34,590 bases of DNA from Planctomycetia bacterium (GTDB lineage: Bacteria > Planctomycetota > Planctomycetia > Gemmatales > Gemmataceae): the NCBI GenBank assembly GCA_005799265.1, contig SYHD01000198.1, forward strand, positions 1 to 34,590. Reading direction: 5' to 3'. Positions 15,568 through 24,283 of this stretch are shown here, one piece after another (within the stretch, counting starts at the first letter, position 1; each line of letters opens with the position of its first letter). The notes beneath the pieces were generated by a model, which was not told where the DNA came from, made no database searches, and worked only from the letters and a program-made list of their open reading frames with translations. The translations under genes were made by a program, and so were the position numbers.

Positions 15568-16935
15568 TCACCTCGCGGCCTTGACGTTCAAACAGACGAT
15601 CCGCTCGCGGTCGCGCACGTACAGTCGGCCATCGGCAAGCACGGGGACCGACCAGCATTCGCGATCCTGAGCGGTGTAACGAAACTTCGCCTTCTCCACG
15701 TACTCGCGCGGCGTCGCTTCGGCCAGGGCGAGGAACCCGTTGGCGCCGTAGACGATTAGTTGATCGCCGACGAGCAGCACGGAGCCTTTGTCGAAGCCGC
15801 GCGTGTCCCAGAGGGTTTTGCCGGACTTGAAATCCATGCACACGAGGGTGCTGTCGTCGAAGCCGTACAAGTGATCCTTGAGGCGCACGCAGGATGAATG
15901 GTGATTGCGCATCTTGGCCGGCTTGCGGTAGGCTGGGGTCGCCTCCCACGCGTCATCGTTCTTCGTGATCCGTACCATCATGCCGCCTTTGTTATAGCTG
16001 GAGGAGATGAATACGAAATCGTCAATGACGATCGGCGTAGCGATGTTCGTTTCGTTCTCAATGGGCCAGGGGAAATCCCACAATCGTTCGCCGGTGGTCG
16101 GCAACACGCTGATGAGCCGTGTGCCAGTCAGAAAGAGGATTTGCCGTTGTCCGTCAATGGTGCAGGCGATTGGCGAGCTGTAGCTGGCCGAGTCGTCGTG
16201 TTTCTGCCACAGGATATTGCCGGTTTTTTTGTCGAGGGCCGCGAGGGCGGCGCCGTTGCGGCCGCCGGGCATGATGAAGATGCGGTCGCCTTCCACAAGC
16301 GGCGAGAAGGCTACGCCCCAGCGTGGACTCGGCGCGGAAAACTCCTCGAGCAGTTTCTTGGTCCAGACGAGTTTGCCCTTGGCATTGTTTGTGTCGGCTT
16401 CCAGGCAATGCATGATGCCGGTGCCGCCGACCGTGTAGATTAAGTTCTCGTCAATGCTGGGCGTCGAACGCGGGCCGTTGCCGTAGCTGTTTTTGAACGC
16501 GCACTCGTAGGAGTAACGCCAGATTTCGCGGCCCGTCGCGGCATCCCAGCAGATTACCGATTCGTTGGGCCCGTCCTGAAAGATGGTGAAGACCCGGCCC
16601 AGCGCAACGGCGACGCTTGAGAATCCTTCACCGATCTTGGCCTGCCAGAGTTCCTTCGGTCCGTCTTTGGGCCATTCGGTGAGGATGCCAGTCTCGGTGG
16701 AGATGCCGTCGCGATTGGGGCCACGCCATTGCGGCCAAACGTGCGTGGCATCCTTCGCCTCCGTACGTTTGATTTCCTCGAACCTGCGTTCGGTTAGTTC
16801 CTGAATCGGCCCGGGGTCGATCGGAAGCCGGCGATAATGGTAGTAGGCCAAGCCGACGAAAATGGACAGGAACAGTGTGATGGCCAGCCAATCGAGCAGT
16901 CGGCCAAGACGGGGACGGCGAGGGTGAATTGACAT
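15568..16935 (-). CDS. PQQ-binding-like beta-propeller protein, membrane-anchored
   Basis: A 455-residue protein. ATG 16935 (MSIHPRRPRLG) follows GGAGG by about seven bases; the frame continues upstream but without support. A basic N-terminus and a hydrophobic helix (about residues 16-33) make an uncleaved signal anchor. The outer part has repeated propeller blades of the PQQ type: WPQWRGPNRDGIS, VICWDAATGREIWRYSY, ALAALDKKTGNILWQKHDD, LVCMDFKSGKTLWDTRG and LNVKAAR. The planctomycete outer-membrane-like family usually carries these as protein-binding or quinone-related propellers. No metal or PQQ catalytic set is obvious, so a binding or scaffold role is more likely. The metallophosphoesterase follows four bases later. 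Confidence 0.87.
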   Translation of the reverse strand: MSIHPRRPRLGRLLDWLAITLFLSIFVGLAYYHYRRLPIDPGPIQELTERRFEEIKRTEAKDATHVWPQWRGPNRDGISTETGILTEWPKDGPKELWQAKIGEGFSSVAVALGRVFTIFQDGPNESVICWDAATGREIWRYSYECAFKNSYGNGPRSTPSIDENLIYTVGGTGIMHCLEADTNNAKGKLVWTKKLLEEFSAPSPRWGVAFSPLVEGDRIFIMPGGRNGAALAALDKKTGNILWQKHDDSASYSSPIACTIDGQRQILFLTGTRLISVLPTTGERLWDFPWPIENETNIATPIVIDDFVFISSSYNKGGMMVRITKNDDAWEATPAYRKPAKMRNHHSSCVRLKDHLYGFDDSTLVCMDFKSGKTLWDTRGFDKGSVLLVGDQLIVYGANGFLALAEATPREYVEKAKFRYTAQDRECWSVPVLADGRLYVRDRERIVCLNVKAAR

Positions 16936-17065
16936 AGAACGACCTCCGTGCGAAGATGTGATCTTTGTCGAAGGATTCTTGCTGGTTGTCAACCCTGTTT
17001 TCGTCTAGCGTTCGCGTGACGCCACTCGATCACGGTGTTCCCTGCGTGAAAAGGATCGCCGATTC

Positions 17066-17926
17066 ATGAGTACCCCCGGCCGCCGTTTGCGCGACGCCTG
17101 GCAGCGTCAACCGATTGCCATCCCCGGCGTGTTCAACGCCCTCGTCGCCAAGATCGCGGCACGCCTTGGCCATGACGCGATCTATCTCTCCGGCGGCGCG
17201 CTTTCCGCGGCGTATGGGGTGCCGGACGTCGGCCTGTTGACGTTGTCCGAGTTCGTCAACGAAGCCCGCACCATCGCCCGCGCGACGACGCTACCGCTTT
17301 TGTGCGACGCCGACACCGGCTTCGGCGAAGCGCTCAACGTCGAACGCACCGTGCAGCTATTCGAGGACGCCGGTGTCGCGGGCATTCATCTCGAAGATCA
17401 GGAGTTGCCGAAACGCTGCGGCCATCTTTCGGGCAAGTCATTGGTCACGGCCGAGGGCATGGTCGCAAAGTTGCGTGCCGCCGTCGCAGCGAAGCGCGAT
17501 CGGGATTTCGTCATCATCGCCCGCACTGACGCCCGCGGCGTTTTCGGCATGGACGAAGCGATTCGCCGAGCCCGGTTGTATTTGCAAGCCGGCGCCGACG
17601 CGATCTTCCCGGAGGCACTTGAGACACCCGACGAATTCGCGACGTTCGCCAAAGCCGTCGAGGCGCCGCTGCTGGCGAACAACACCGAGTTTGGCCGCAG
17701 CCCGAATTTGACGGTCGAGGCGTTCGGCTCGCTCGGCTATTGCATGACGCTGTTTCCGCTGACGGCCTTCCGCGCTGCGTTGAAATCCGCGCGCGACACG
17801 CTCGCCGACATCAAGACGCTGGGCCATCAGCGCGAACGCATTCCGCAAATGTTGACGCGCGCGGAGTTGTATGATCTGCTGGGATATAAGGATTACGAAG
17901 TGCGCGACCTCTCCTACTTCGGATGA
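17066..17926 (+). CDS. prpB: Methylisocitrate lyase-like (PEP mutase/isocitrate lyase superfamily)
   Basis: A 286-residue enzyme of the isocitrate lyase/PEP mutase superfamily, closest by motif to 2-methylisocitrate lyase (PrpB). That enzyme splits 2-methylisocitrate to pyruvate and succinate at the end of the methylcitrate cycle. The metal-binding LCDADTGFG and the catalytic loop KRCGHL (residues 116-121; C118 is the expected acid) are present, along with IIARTDARG and EALETPDEF. Length fits (about 290-300). No prpC or prpD neighbours are in the window, so oxaloacetate- or carboxyphosphonate-type specificities are not excluded. AGGA lies about 10 bases before the ATG. The downstream TolB-like gene is separated by a repeat. 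Confidence 0.85.
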   Translation: MSTPGRRLRDAWQRQPIAIPGVFNALVAKIAARLGHDAIYLSGGALSAAYGVPDVGLLTLSEFVNEARTIARATTLPLLCDADTGFGEALNVERTVQLFEDAGVAGIHLEDQELPKRCGHLSGKSLVTAEGMVAKLRAAVAAKRDRDFVIIARTDARGVFGMDEAIRRARLYLQAGADAIFPEALETPDEFATFAKAVEAPLLANNTEFGRSPNLTVEAFGSLGYCMTLFPLTAFRAALKSARDTLADIKTLGHQRERIPQMLTRAELYDLLGYKDYEVRDLSYFG

Positions 17927-17928
17927 GT

Positions 17929-18062
17929 TAACCACAGATGAGCGCCGATGGAAAAACACACCTTGCGATAGGCTACATCTGACGGGATTCTCTATGCGAA
18001 TATTCAATGTCTTTGCTGTCTTCTGGCTATTAGCTGTGTTTATCTGTGTTCATCTATGGTTC
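17929..18062. repeat. Inverted repeat pair flanking and entering the TolB-like gene start
   Basis: The left arm about 17929-17951 (contains AACCACAGATGA) and the right arm about 18042-18062 (contains CTGTGTTCATCTATGGTT) are imperfect reverse complements. The right arm is coding and supplies the end of the signal peptide. The arm sequence is like a repeat seen in many planctomycete genomes, as I recall; this needs a search. Confidence 0.55.
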
Positions 18063-18911
18063 ATTTCTCCGCGAGTTGACGCCCAGACGTCCGTGGCAAA
18101 GCTGAATCGTCTTGTGAAAATCACGGGCTTCCTCCAGCACCTACAATGGTCGCCCGACGGCAAAAAATTTCTCTTCACGCGCGTCAATTACGGCGGCAAG
18201 ATGGGCCTGTGGACCGTCAACATCGACGGCTCCCAACTGACGCAACTCCTGCCCAAGGCGCCGGTGCCGCAGTTCGATGGCCAGTGGTCGCCCGACTCCA
18301 AGCGTATTATCTTCGTCTACGACATCCTGCAAGGCACCGACGGCAAATTGCAGATCGACACCATGAACGCTGACGGCTCCGGGCAGAAGAACCTGTTGCC
18401 GCACAAGAACTTCTTCGAGGAGTCGCCGCGTTTCTCGTTCGACGGAACGAAGGTTCTCTGGACCAGCACGCGGAACAAGAACCAGGACATTTGGATCATG
18501 GATGCCGACGGTAAGAACCAGAAAGCCCTCACCAACGACCCGGCCATCGACAACGCGCCGACGTGGTCCCCCGACGGCAAACAGATTGCTTTCACCAGCG
18601 CCCGCGCCGGCAATCTCGATATCTGGCTAATGAACGCTGACGGCTCGGGCCAAAAACGCCTCACCGACAATCCCAAGATGGACTACTGGCCGACATGGTC
18701 GCCCGACGGCAAGAAAATCGCCTTCACGTCGAACCGCAACGGCAATTACGAAATTTATCTGATGAACCCCGACGGCGCCGAGCAACGCAATCTCAGCCAA
18801 CACCCCGGCAACGACAACTGGGCGGCGTGGTCGCCCGACTCGAAACGACTGGCGTGGATCTCGAATCGCGACGGGGAGTACGGGATCTACGCGGCGGATG
18901 TGCGCAAGTGA
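17994..18911 (+). CDS. TolB-like PD40 beta-propeller, secreted
   Basis: A 305-residue secreted propeller of the TolB/WD40-like PD40 type. ATG 17994 (MRIFNVFAVFWLLAV) gives a signal peptide. After cleavage near VDAQ, about six blades follow, each ending in a WSPDG/WSPDS motif, with the linking text IDGSQ, ADGSGQK and TNDPAIDNAPTW. This class commonly binds proteins or glycans in the envelope; it is not shown to be the TolB of a Tol-Pal system, which would have pal and tolQRA nearby. None are here. Part of the signal peptide (ICVHLWF) is encoded by a dispersed repeat, described separately. It stands alone between prpB and the hicBA promoter. Confidence 0.85.
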   Translation: MRIFNVFAVFWLLAVFICVHLWFISPRVDAQTSVAKLNRLVKITGFLQHLQWSPDGKKFLFTRVNYGGKMGLWTVNIDGSQLTQLLPKAPVPQFDGQWSPDSKRIIFVYDILQGTDGKLQIDTMNADGSGQKNLLPHKNFFEESPRFSFDGTKVLWTSTRNKNQDIWIMDADGKNQKALTNDPAIDNAPTWSPDGKQIAFTSARAGNLDIWLMNADGSGQKRLTDNPKMDYWPTWSPDGKKIAFTSNRNGNYEIYLMNPDGAEQRNLSQHPGNDNWAAWSPDSKRLAWISNRDGEYGIYAADVRK

Positions 18912-18917
18912 AGTGAC

Positions 18918-18947
18918 TGGACCTGCGTGGTCGTTCGCCGCTATAAT
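18918..18947 (+). promoter_or_regulatory. Promoter of the hicBA pair
   Basis: A perfect TATAAT -10 box (18942-18947) with a TGGACC -35 box (18918-18923) at 18 bases. The expected transcript start is near 18954, about 30 bases before hicB. It lies in the 74-base gap after the TolB-like gene. Confidence 0.6.
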
Positions 18948-18985
18948 CGCGATGGGTTTATTATGGTTCAACTGAAAGGCGACCC

Positions 18986-19192
18986 ATGCCCCTGAAAATC
19001 GAAGTCGAGCAAGAAGACGACGGTCGCTGGCTGGCGGAACTTCCCGACCTGCCCGGCGTCCTCGCTTATGGGCAATCGCGCGCCGAGGCAGTCGAACATG
19101 TTCAAGCGCTGGCGTTGCGAGTGCTTGCTGACCGACTCGATCATGGCGAGGCGATTCCCGATATCGATGCCGTTTTTGCGGTGACGCCATGA
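18986..19192 (+). CDS. hicB: HicB-type antitoxin
   Basis: A 68-residue antitoxin of the HicB/DUF1902 type. The partial RNase-H-like fold shows as IEVEQEDDGRWLAELPDLPGVLAYGQSRAEAV. It is at the short end: there is no helix-turn-helix or ribbon-helix-helix C-terminal domain, which longer HicB proteins use to repress their promoter. It therefore probably neutralises HicA directly, and operator binding would need another basis. The start codon ATG 18986 follows GAAAGGCGA. The stop overlaps the toxin start (ATGA), a typical tight antitoxin-first coupling. Confidence 0.88.
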   Translation: MPLKIEVEQEDDGRWLAELPDLPGVLAYGQSRAEAVEHVQALALRVLADRLDHGEAIPDIDAVFAVTP

Positions 19193-19404
19193 GCCAGTGG
19201 CGCTCGACCAAGGCAAGGCGCGTGCTCGCCGGATTGCTGCGCATCGGTTGGAGCCTCAAGCGACAATCTGGCACTTCGCATAAAGTCCTCGAGCGCGCCG
19301 GCTGGTCAGATTATGTCTTTGCGTTTCACGACAACGCCGAGATTGGTCCGCGCATGTTGTCGCGCATTGCAAAACGCACGGGATTGCAGTCGAGCGATCT
19401 GTAA
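19189..19404 (+). CDS. hicA: HicA-type mRNA interferase toxin
   Basis: A 71-residue HicA toxin, an mRNA-cleaving double-stranded-RNA-binding fold. The family core RRVLAGLLRIGWSLKRQSGTSHKVL contains the catalytic histidine (in SGTSHK) and ends in EIGPRMLSRIAKRTGL. The start overlaps the antitoxin stop by four bases. Antitoxin-first order (hicB then hicA) is one of the two known arrangements. Regulation is by the promoter upstream; no operator repeat is obvious. Confidence 0.88.
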   Translation: MSQWRSTKARRVLAGLLRIGWSLKRQSGTSHKVLERAGWSDYVFAFHDNAEIGPRMLSRIAKRTGLQSSDL

Positions 19405-19624
19405 AAAGGAGCAAGCATGGCGCCTTGATCGATTGCGCGGTCTGCGATTCGTTAACTAGGGCTAATGATTTTCAAGAGCTACCGAATATAACGATTTATC
19501 GAAGAACGCTTGCAACGATTCAGTTTCACGAGTAGACTTATCCAGAACTCCATGGGTCGCATGGGGTTGAATAGGAAGTGAATGCACCGCTACTCCGCCT
19601 TCCTCTATCCCACCTGAGGTCAGC

Positions 19625-21016
19625 ATGTTTTCATTGACGGATCGTTCGCACACTCGCCGCGAGTTCCTCAAGGTCGGCGGTCTCGCCCTCGGCGGGTTGT
19701 CGCTGGCGAATCTTCTCGCGCTCAAGGCGAAGGCCGCCGAAACCGGACGCTTGACCACCGACAAGTCGGTCGTCTTTCTGTTCCTGCAAGGCGGACCGTC
19801 GCAGATTGAAACCTTTGATCCGAAGATGACCGCCCCCGTCGAGACGCGCAGCATCACCGGCGAAGTGCAAACGTCGTTGCCGGGCGTCACGTTCGGCGGC
19901 ACGTTTCCGAAGCTGGCGGCGCGGGCGCATAAGCTGGCTGTGGTCCGCTCCTTCGCGTCGGGCAACGGCGATCACCAGAATTACATCTCGGTCGCCGGCG
20001 GCAACCCGATGCGCACGCCGATGGGGACCGTATACGCGCGCGTCGCCGGCGCCAATCATCCGCGCACCGGCATGCCGATGAACGTGCTCGTGCCGCCCGA
20101 AGCGACCGGGACCGACGTTCGTATCGGCACAAACTTTGAAACCGACGCCCTGCGTAAACTCGTTCACGCCAGCCAGAGCATGGGCGTAAGCTACGGCTAC
20201 TTCGACCCGTCCGGCGGCGGCGAGCTACGGGCCAACCTCCAGCTGCGTTTGCCCCGGCAGCGCTTCGAGGATCGCCGCAGCTTGCTCAATCAACTCGACA
20301 CGCTGCGGCGTGAAGTCGAATCGACCGGCGCCCTGACGCAGGCCACCGAATACGAACAACAAGCATTCGATATCATCGTACGCGGCATCGCTCAGGCATT
20401 CGACCTGTCGCACGAAGATCCGCGTCTGGTCGCCGCCTATGACACGAGCAATCAATTCACGCTTGCTGATGTGCACCGCTGGGGCGACATGCGGCGTTCG
20501 TCTAATTTGCTCGGCAAGCAACTGCTGATGGCTCGGCGTTTGTGCGAAGCGGGCTGCGGCTTCGTCACCGTCGTCGATGCCGGCTGGGACATGCACTCCA
20601 ACGGCAATAGTCCGCGCAACCTTGGCGGCATGCAATGGCTTGGCCCGCAGGTCGATCACGCCGTCAGCGCGTTCCTCGATGACATCGAAGCACGCGGCCT
20701 GGGCGACAAGATCCTGCTCGTCATCTCCGGCGAAATGGGACGCACGCCGCGCATCAATCGCGACGGCGGCCGCGACCATTGGGGCAACCTGACGCCGCTT
20801 GTTTTCGCCGGCGGCGGCCTGCGCATGGGCCAGGTGATCGGCCAATCCGATCGGCAGGCGGGCGTTCCCGCGACGCAGACGTACACGCCGTCGCACCTAT
20901 TTTCGACGGTGATGCACACGCTGTTCGACGTCGGCCAGGTCCGCGTCGCCCGGGAAGTGCCGCGCAACATTCTCGACGCGATCAACGCCACGACGCCGAT
21001 CCGCGAGGTGTTCTAG
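19625..21016 (+). CDS. DUF1501 family protein, Tat-exported
   Basis: A 463-residue second intact DUF1501 protein in the window. The Tat-like N-terminus RREFLKVGGLALGG (residues 11-24) is followed by LFLQGGPSQIETFDPK, VVRSFASGNGDHQNY, GWDMHSN, GEMGRTPRINRDGGRDHWG (about 369-387) and the usual FAGGGLRMGQVIGQSD. It is a different subtype from the 785 copy, longer and with a more complete middle. ATG 19625 follows GAGG about seven bases upstream. The gene is followed, 285 bases later and in the same direction, by the zinc-ribbon protein and then the DUF1549/DUF1553 gene. It is probably part of one envelope function with them. Its substrate is unknown. Confidence 0.9.
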   Translation: MFSLTDRSHTRREFLKVGGLALGGLSLANLLALKAKAAETGRLTTDKSVVFLFLQGGPSQIETFDPKMTAPVETRSITGEVQTSLPGVTFGGTFPKLAARAHKLAVVRSFASGNGDHQNYISVAGGNPMRTPMGTVYARVAGANHPRTGMPMNVLVPPEATGTDVRIGTNFETDALRKLVHASQSMGVSYGYFDPSGGGELRANLQLRLPRQRFEDRRSLLNQLDTLRREVESTGALTQATEYEQQAFDIIVRGIAQAFDLSHEDPRLVAAYDTSNQFTLADVHRWGDMRRSSNLLGKQLLMARRLCEAGCGFVTVVDAGWDMHSNGNSPRNLGGMQWLGPQVDHAVSAFLDDIEARGLGDKILLVISGEMGRTPRINRDGGRDHWGNLTPLVFAGGGLRMGQVIGQSDRQAGVPATQTYTPSHLFSTVMHTLFDVGQVRVAREVPRNILDAINATTPIREVF

Positions 21017-21301
21017 GGATTGTAGCCAATACGCCTTTCGATTGTACGCCGCTCGAATATGGTTTTGCGCAGATGTAAAGTCGCTGCCGCGTGGAACCGA
21101 GAGCGGCGTTGCATTGCCCCCTTTGACAAATGAGGTCGTCAATCTCCTTGTGCTCAGGTCGTTGCCGCGATAAAATCACTTCGAGATGAAGCCGCCAAAA
21201 CCCGGCCGTGCTCAAGTTACGTCTGGACTCCTAGGGTTTTGGCGGTTAACCTAAAAGGGTACGCTTCCACATCCTCGCGTGAAAAATGAGGTGCGAGAGC
21301 C

Positions 21302-24220
21302 ATGGCCGTTCAAACGATGTGCCCAAAGTGCGACACGAATCATACTCTCTCCGACGACAAGTCTGGCAAGAAGATTCGCTGCAAAAAGTGCGCGGAACCC
21401 TTCACGGTCGGCGGCAACGGCAAGATGAACGGCAAGGCACACGCCTCTGAAATGGTCGAGATCGCCTGCCCGGAATGCGATGCGACCATGAAGGTACGCG
21501 GGGAATCGCTCGGCAAACGCGTTAAATGCAAGAAGTGCGAGGAAATTTTCACCGCCAAGGCCGCGAACGACGAGGATGACGACAAGACGGAGGATGAGGA
21601 AGAAGAAGAAAAAGTGAAGACCGCCGTGACGGCCAAAGAGCCCAAGATCAAACCCGCGAGTGTTAAGAAGAAAGATGACCAGGACGAAGACGACGACGAG
21701 AATGAGGAGAAAGGCAAGAAGGGCAAGAAAAAAAAGAACAAGAAGAAGAAAGGCGGGTTGCCCATCCTCCTCATCGCGGGGGGCGGCGGCGGTCTGCTGC
21801 TCCTGATCGCCTTGGCGATCGGAGGCTACTTTCTATTTGCCGGAGAAGCCCCACCACCGCCCGTCACCAAGAACAAAGATAAAGAGAAAAAGATCGAGAA
21901 GATCGACCCCAATAAAGATAAGGCCAAGGACCCGAAGGTTCCGGACGAGAAGGCGCCCAAGCTGGCGTTCACCATCAAGAACGATCCGGTTCCCAAGAAA
22001 CGTCAGGAGTTGACTCTTGACATTACCAGCAAGCACGAGGTCATCCTCAAGGCCGTGAACTGGTTCAAGAACAAGGATAACCTTCCCGCCGAGGGCCAAC
22101 CGGTAGTCATGATTAAACCTGACGACGCCAAGATTCTCGAGGAACTTCTCAAGCAGGCGCCGCTTTGGCTTCAGCAAGAATTGGCGGGCAAGAAGGTAGG
22201 AGCCTGGGCCGAGCATCCGAATCGGCAAGAGGTGGCCAAAGACCTGGAGAAGCTGATTGACCATCCCGCGCTCAAGCTCTTTGACGAAACCTGGGACGCC
22301 TGGACCAAATGGGCCACGGAGGAGGATCTGGAGCCATTGGCCCTTCACATCACGCGCGCGCCAAGGTCGGGAAACAAGCAATCGGTGATGCATGCGCTGG
22401 CGCGTATCAAGACCGAGGCGTCGGCGAAGGTCCAGGCTTCCTGCCTGCCGTCACCCGAACATGCCCTGGCGGTGGAGCTGTTGCGGAAAATGGGAGGCGA
22501 AGTCTGTGTGCCAGGGGTCTTCAACTACGTCTACTACAATGACCAATACGTCCGCGATGCCGCCTACGATCTGCTCCAGGGCTACGCGATCCACTGGGAT
22601 GGCCCGGACCCCTTCACCAAGGCAAAAGCTGGCAGCATGGACGTACCCTGGCTGGAACTCCACTTCTATTCCGATAATCGCGCACTCATGATCAAGAAAG
22701 ACGCCGTCACGACCTTCACCAAGAAGGGCGACCGCATGGAGGGAACCTATGTCTTCAACGCGGGAAAAGACGACAAGTCGGGAAAAGAATCAATCAAGGT
22801 TACGTTTGCAAACGGTGACGTGCTTACCGGAACGTTCGGCGTCAAGGCGGCGCTGAGTTGTAAATTGGAAGGCCCCAGCGCCAAGGAAAAAAAACAGGAC
22901 TTCGTGAACTTCCCCCTCTCGCGCAAGGGAATTCCTTCGATCAAACTGCCCGGCGAGAAGATTACCTACTTGCCGTCGCAACCCCTGGCCAATGACAAGC
23001 TGCCTGCGGACAAGACGAACTGGCTGCTCGAGAAGAGCAACTATGCGACCGTGGTTGACGTGCCGCGTCTGCCCGTGCCGAAGGCCGACATCAACGTCGC
23101 CAACGTGGCGAATATTCTGAAAGGTGATGATCGCCTCGAAAAACTGGCGGCGATCGATTTTCTGCAGAAAGCACTCCTCGATGTGAAGGCATGGGAAGAG
23201 GTCTCGAAGGCGCTCGATACCAATATCGTGGATGAGAAGGACCAGTTCCTGCGCACCAACACGCTGATCGCACTGGATCGCTGGTCGAAAGAACCCAATA
23301 TCGGCCAACTGTGCGCGGGCATCAAGAAAAACCTCAAGGAACTCACGATTACCCGCAAGGAGTTCGGCCTGACAGTCCCCGTTCCGGCCGATCATGAGCT
23401 GATGATCCAGGCGTTCGTGAAGATTCCGGACAAGGCCGCGTCGGGCAAAGCACTCATTGCCCTGCTTCCTGATCTCTACGCGAACTATCGCGCCAAATTC
23501 AAGAACTACCTGCTGTCGATGCCGAGCATCGAAGTACACAGGGATTCCTTGAAGTTCTTCAATCACAAGGAAAGCGATTTGCGGGATCTCGTTCGGCTCT
23601 CGATTTCCAAGTATCAGAAGGAATCAGACAAGAAGCTTTCCGACGACGAAATTTCCGAACAGTGCGCCACGGATATGACTAGCGAGAAAGAGGTCGCCCT
23701 CCCGGCATTGGACTTCATGGCAGGCACTCATCCAATACACAGTGATGCTAAAAAACGGATCGAGATCACGAAGAAACTGGTGCCCATCCTTGAGAGCGAG
23801 GACCCGAAGCTGGCTGCGGTGCGCGCCGCCGCCGGCCAGGTATTGACCAAATACTCGAAGGGCGACTTGCTGGCGGTCAACGATCCGGACGCTCCGCGCG
23901 ACATGTTGAAGCTCTTCAACTACATCGAACCTGACGTGCGGGGCGTGGCGCGCCAGCTCGTTCTTTCGTTCAAGGCTGCCAAGCGCGTCAATGACGACGA
24001 AATTCTCGAGCAATGCTTGACGGATCTGGGCCGTACCCCGAATACGGCACTCGCCGCTCTAAACTGGGTCAAGGACGCTCCCGTGCACACCGACGCCAAG
24101 AAACGCGAAGAAATCCGCGCCCGCTTGCAAACGATTACCGAAGACGTGACGCCTGCCAATGGTTCGCTTCGACCGATCGCCATGGCGACCATCGCGAAAT
24201 ATGGTGGTATCAAAAAGTAG
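21302..24220 (+). CDS. Zinc-ribbon membrane protein with HEAT-like outer domain
   Basis: A 972-residue single-pass membrane protein. Two MJ0042-type zinc ribbons (C7, C10, C27, C30 and C56, C59, C76, C79) are followed by an acid/lysine-rich low-complexity stretch (about 90-151). A glycine- and leucine-rich helix (about 153-179) and a proline-rich exit (APPPP) lead to a ~790-residue outer part. This part is mostly helical with HEAT-like repeats. The last ~230 residues are a clear internal duplication (about 741-860 and 863-969), with shared DDEI-EQC, DAKKR and the pattern A-L-F-hydrophobic. I infer that the ribbons are cytoplasmic sensors or anchors and the repeats bind partners outside. It sits between DUF1501 and DUF1549/DUF1553 genes. 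Confidence 0.8.
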   Translation: MAVQTMCPKCDTNHTLSDDKSGKKIRCKKCAEPFTVGGNGKMNGKAHASEMVEIACPECDATMKVRGESLGKRVKCKKCEEIFTAKAANDEDDDKTEDEEEEEKVKTAVTAKEPKIKPASVKKKDDQDEDDDENEEKGKKGKKKKNKKKKGGLPILLIAGGGGGLLLLIALAIGGYFLFAGEAPPPPVTKNKDKEKKIEKIDPNKDKAKDPKVPDEKAPKLAFTIKNDPVPKKRQELTLDITSKHEVILKAVNWFKNKDNLPAEGQPVVMIKPDDAKILEELLKQAPLWLQQELAGKKVGAWAEHPNRQEVAKDLEKLIDHPALKLFDETWDAWTKWATEEDLEPLALHITRAPRSGNKQSVMHALARIKTEASAKVQASCLPSPEHALAVELLRKMGGEVCVPGVFNYVYYNDQYVRDAAYDLLQGYAIHWDGPDPFTKAKAGSMDVPWLELHFYSDNRALMIKKDAVTTFTKKGDRMEGTYVFNAGKDDKSGKESIKVTFANGDVLTGTFGVKAALSCKLEGPSAKEKKQDFVNFPLSRKGIPSIKLPGEKITYLPSQPLANDKLPADKTNWLLEKSNYATVVDVPRLPVPKADINVANVANILKGDDRLEKLAAIDFLQKALLDVKAWEEVSKALDTNIVDEKDQFLRTNTLIALDRWSKEPNIGQLCAGIKKNLKELTITRKEFGLTVPVPADHELMIQAFVKIPDKAASGKALIALLPDLYANYRAKFKNYLLSMPSIEVHRDSLKFFNHKESDLRDLVRLSISKYQKESDKKLSDDEISEQCATDMTSEKEVALPALDFMAGTHPIHSDAKKRIEITKKLVPILESEDPKLAAVRAAAGQVLTKYSKGDLLAVNDPDAPRDMLKLFNYIEPDVRGVARQLVLSFKAAKRVNDDEILEQCLTDLGRTPNTALAALNWVKDAPVHTDAKKREEIRARLQTITEDVTPANGSLRPIAMATIAKYGGIKK

Positions 24221-24283
24221 CTCCGGCCGCGCTGGACACGCTCCGTGCGGCATTCGTCGATCCTACCTGCTGGAATTTCACTT

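Noticed and set aside
19405..19624. Gap between hicA and the second DUF1501 gene
   Set aside because: No gene or clear promoter found. A minus-strand frame (19462-19965) overlaps the DUF1501 start and has no support.
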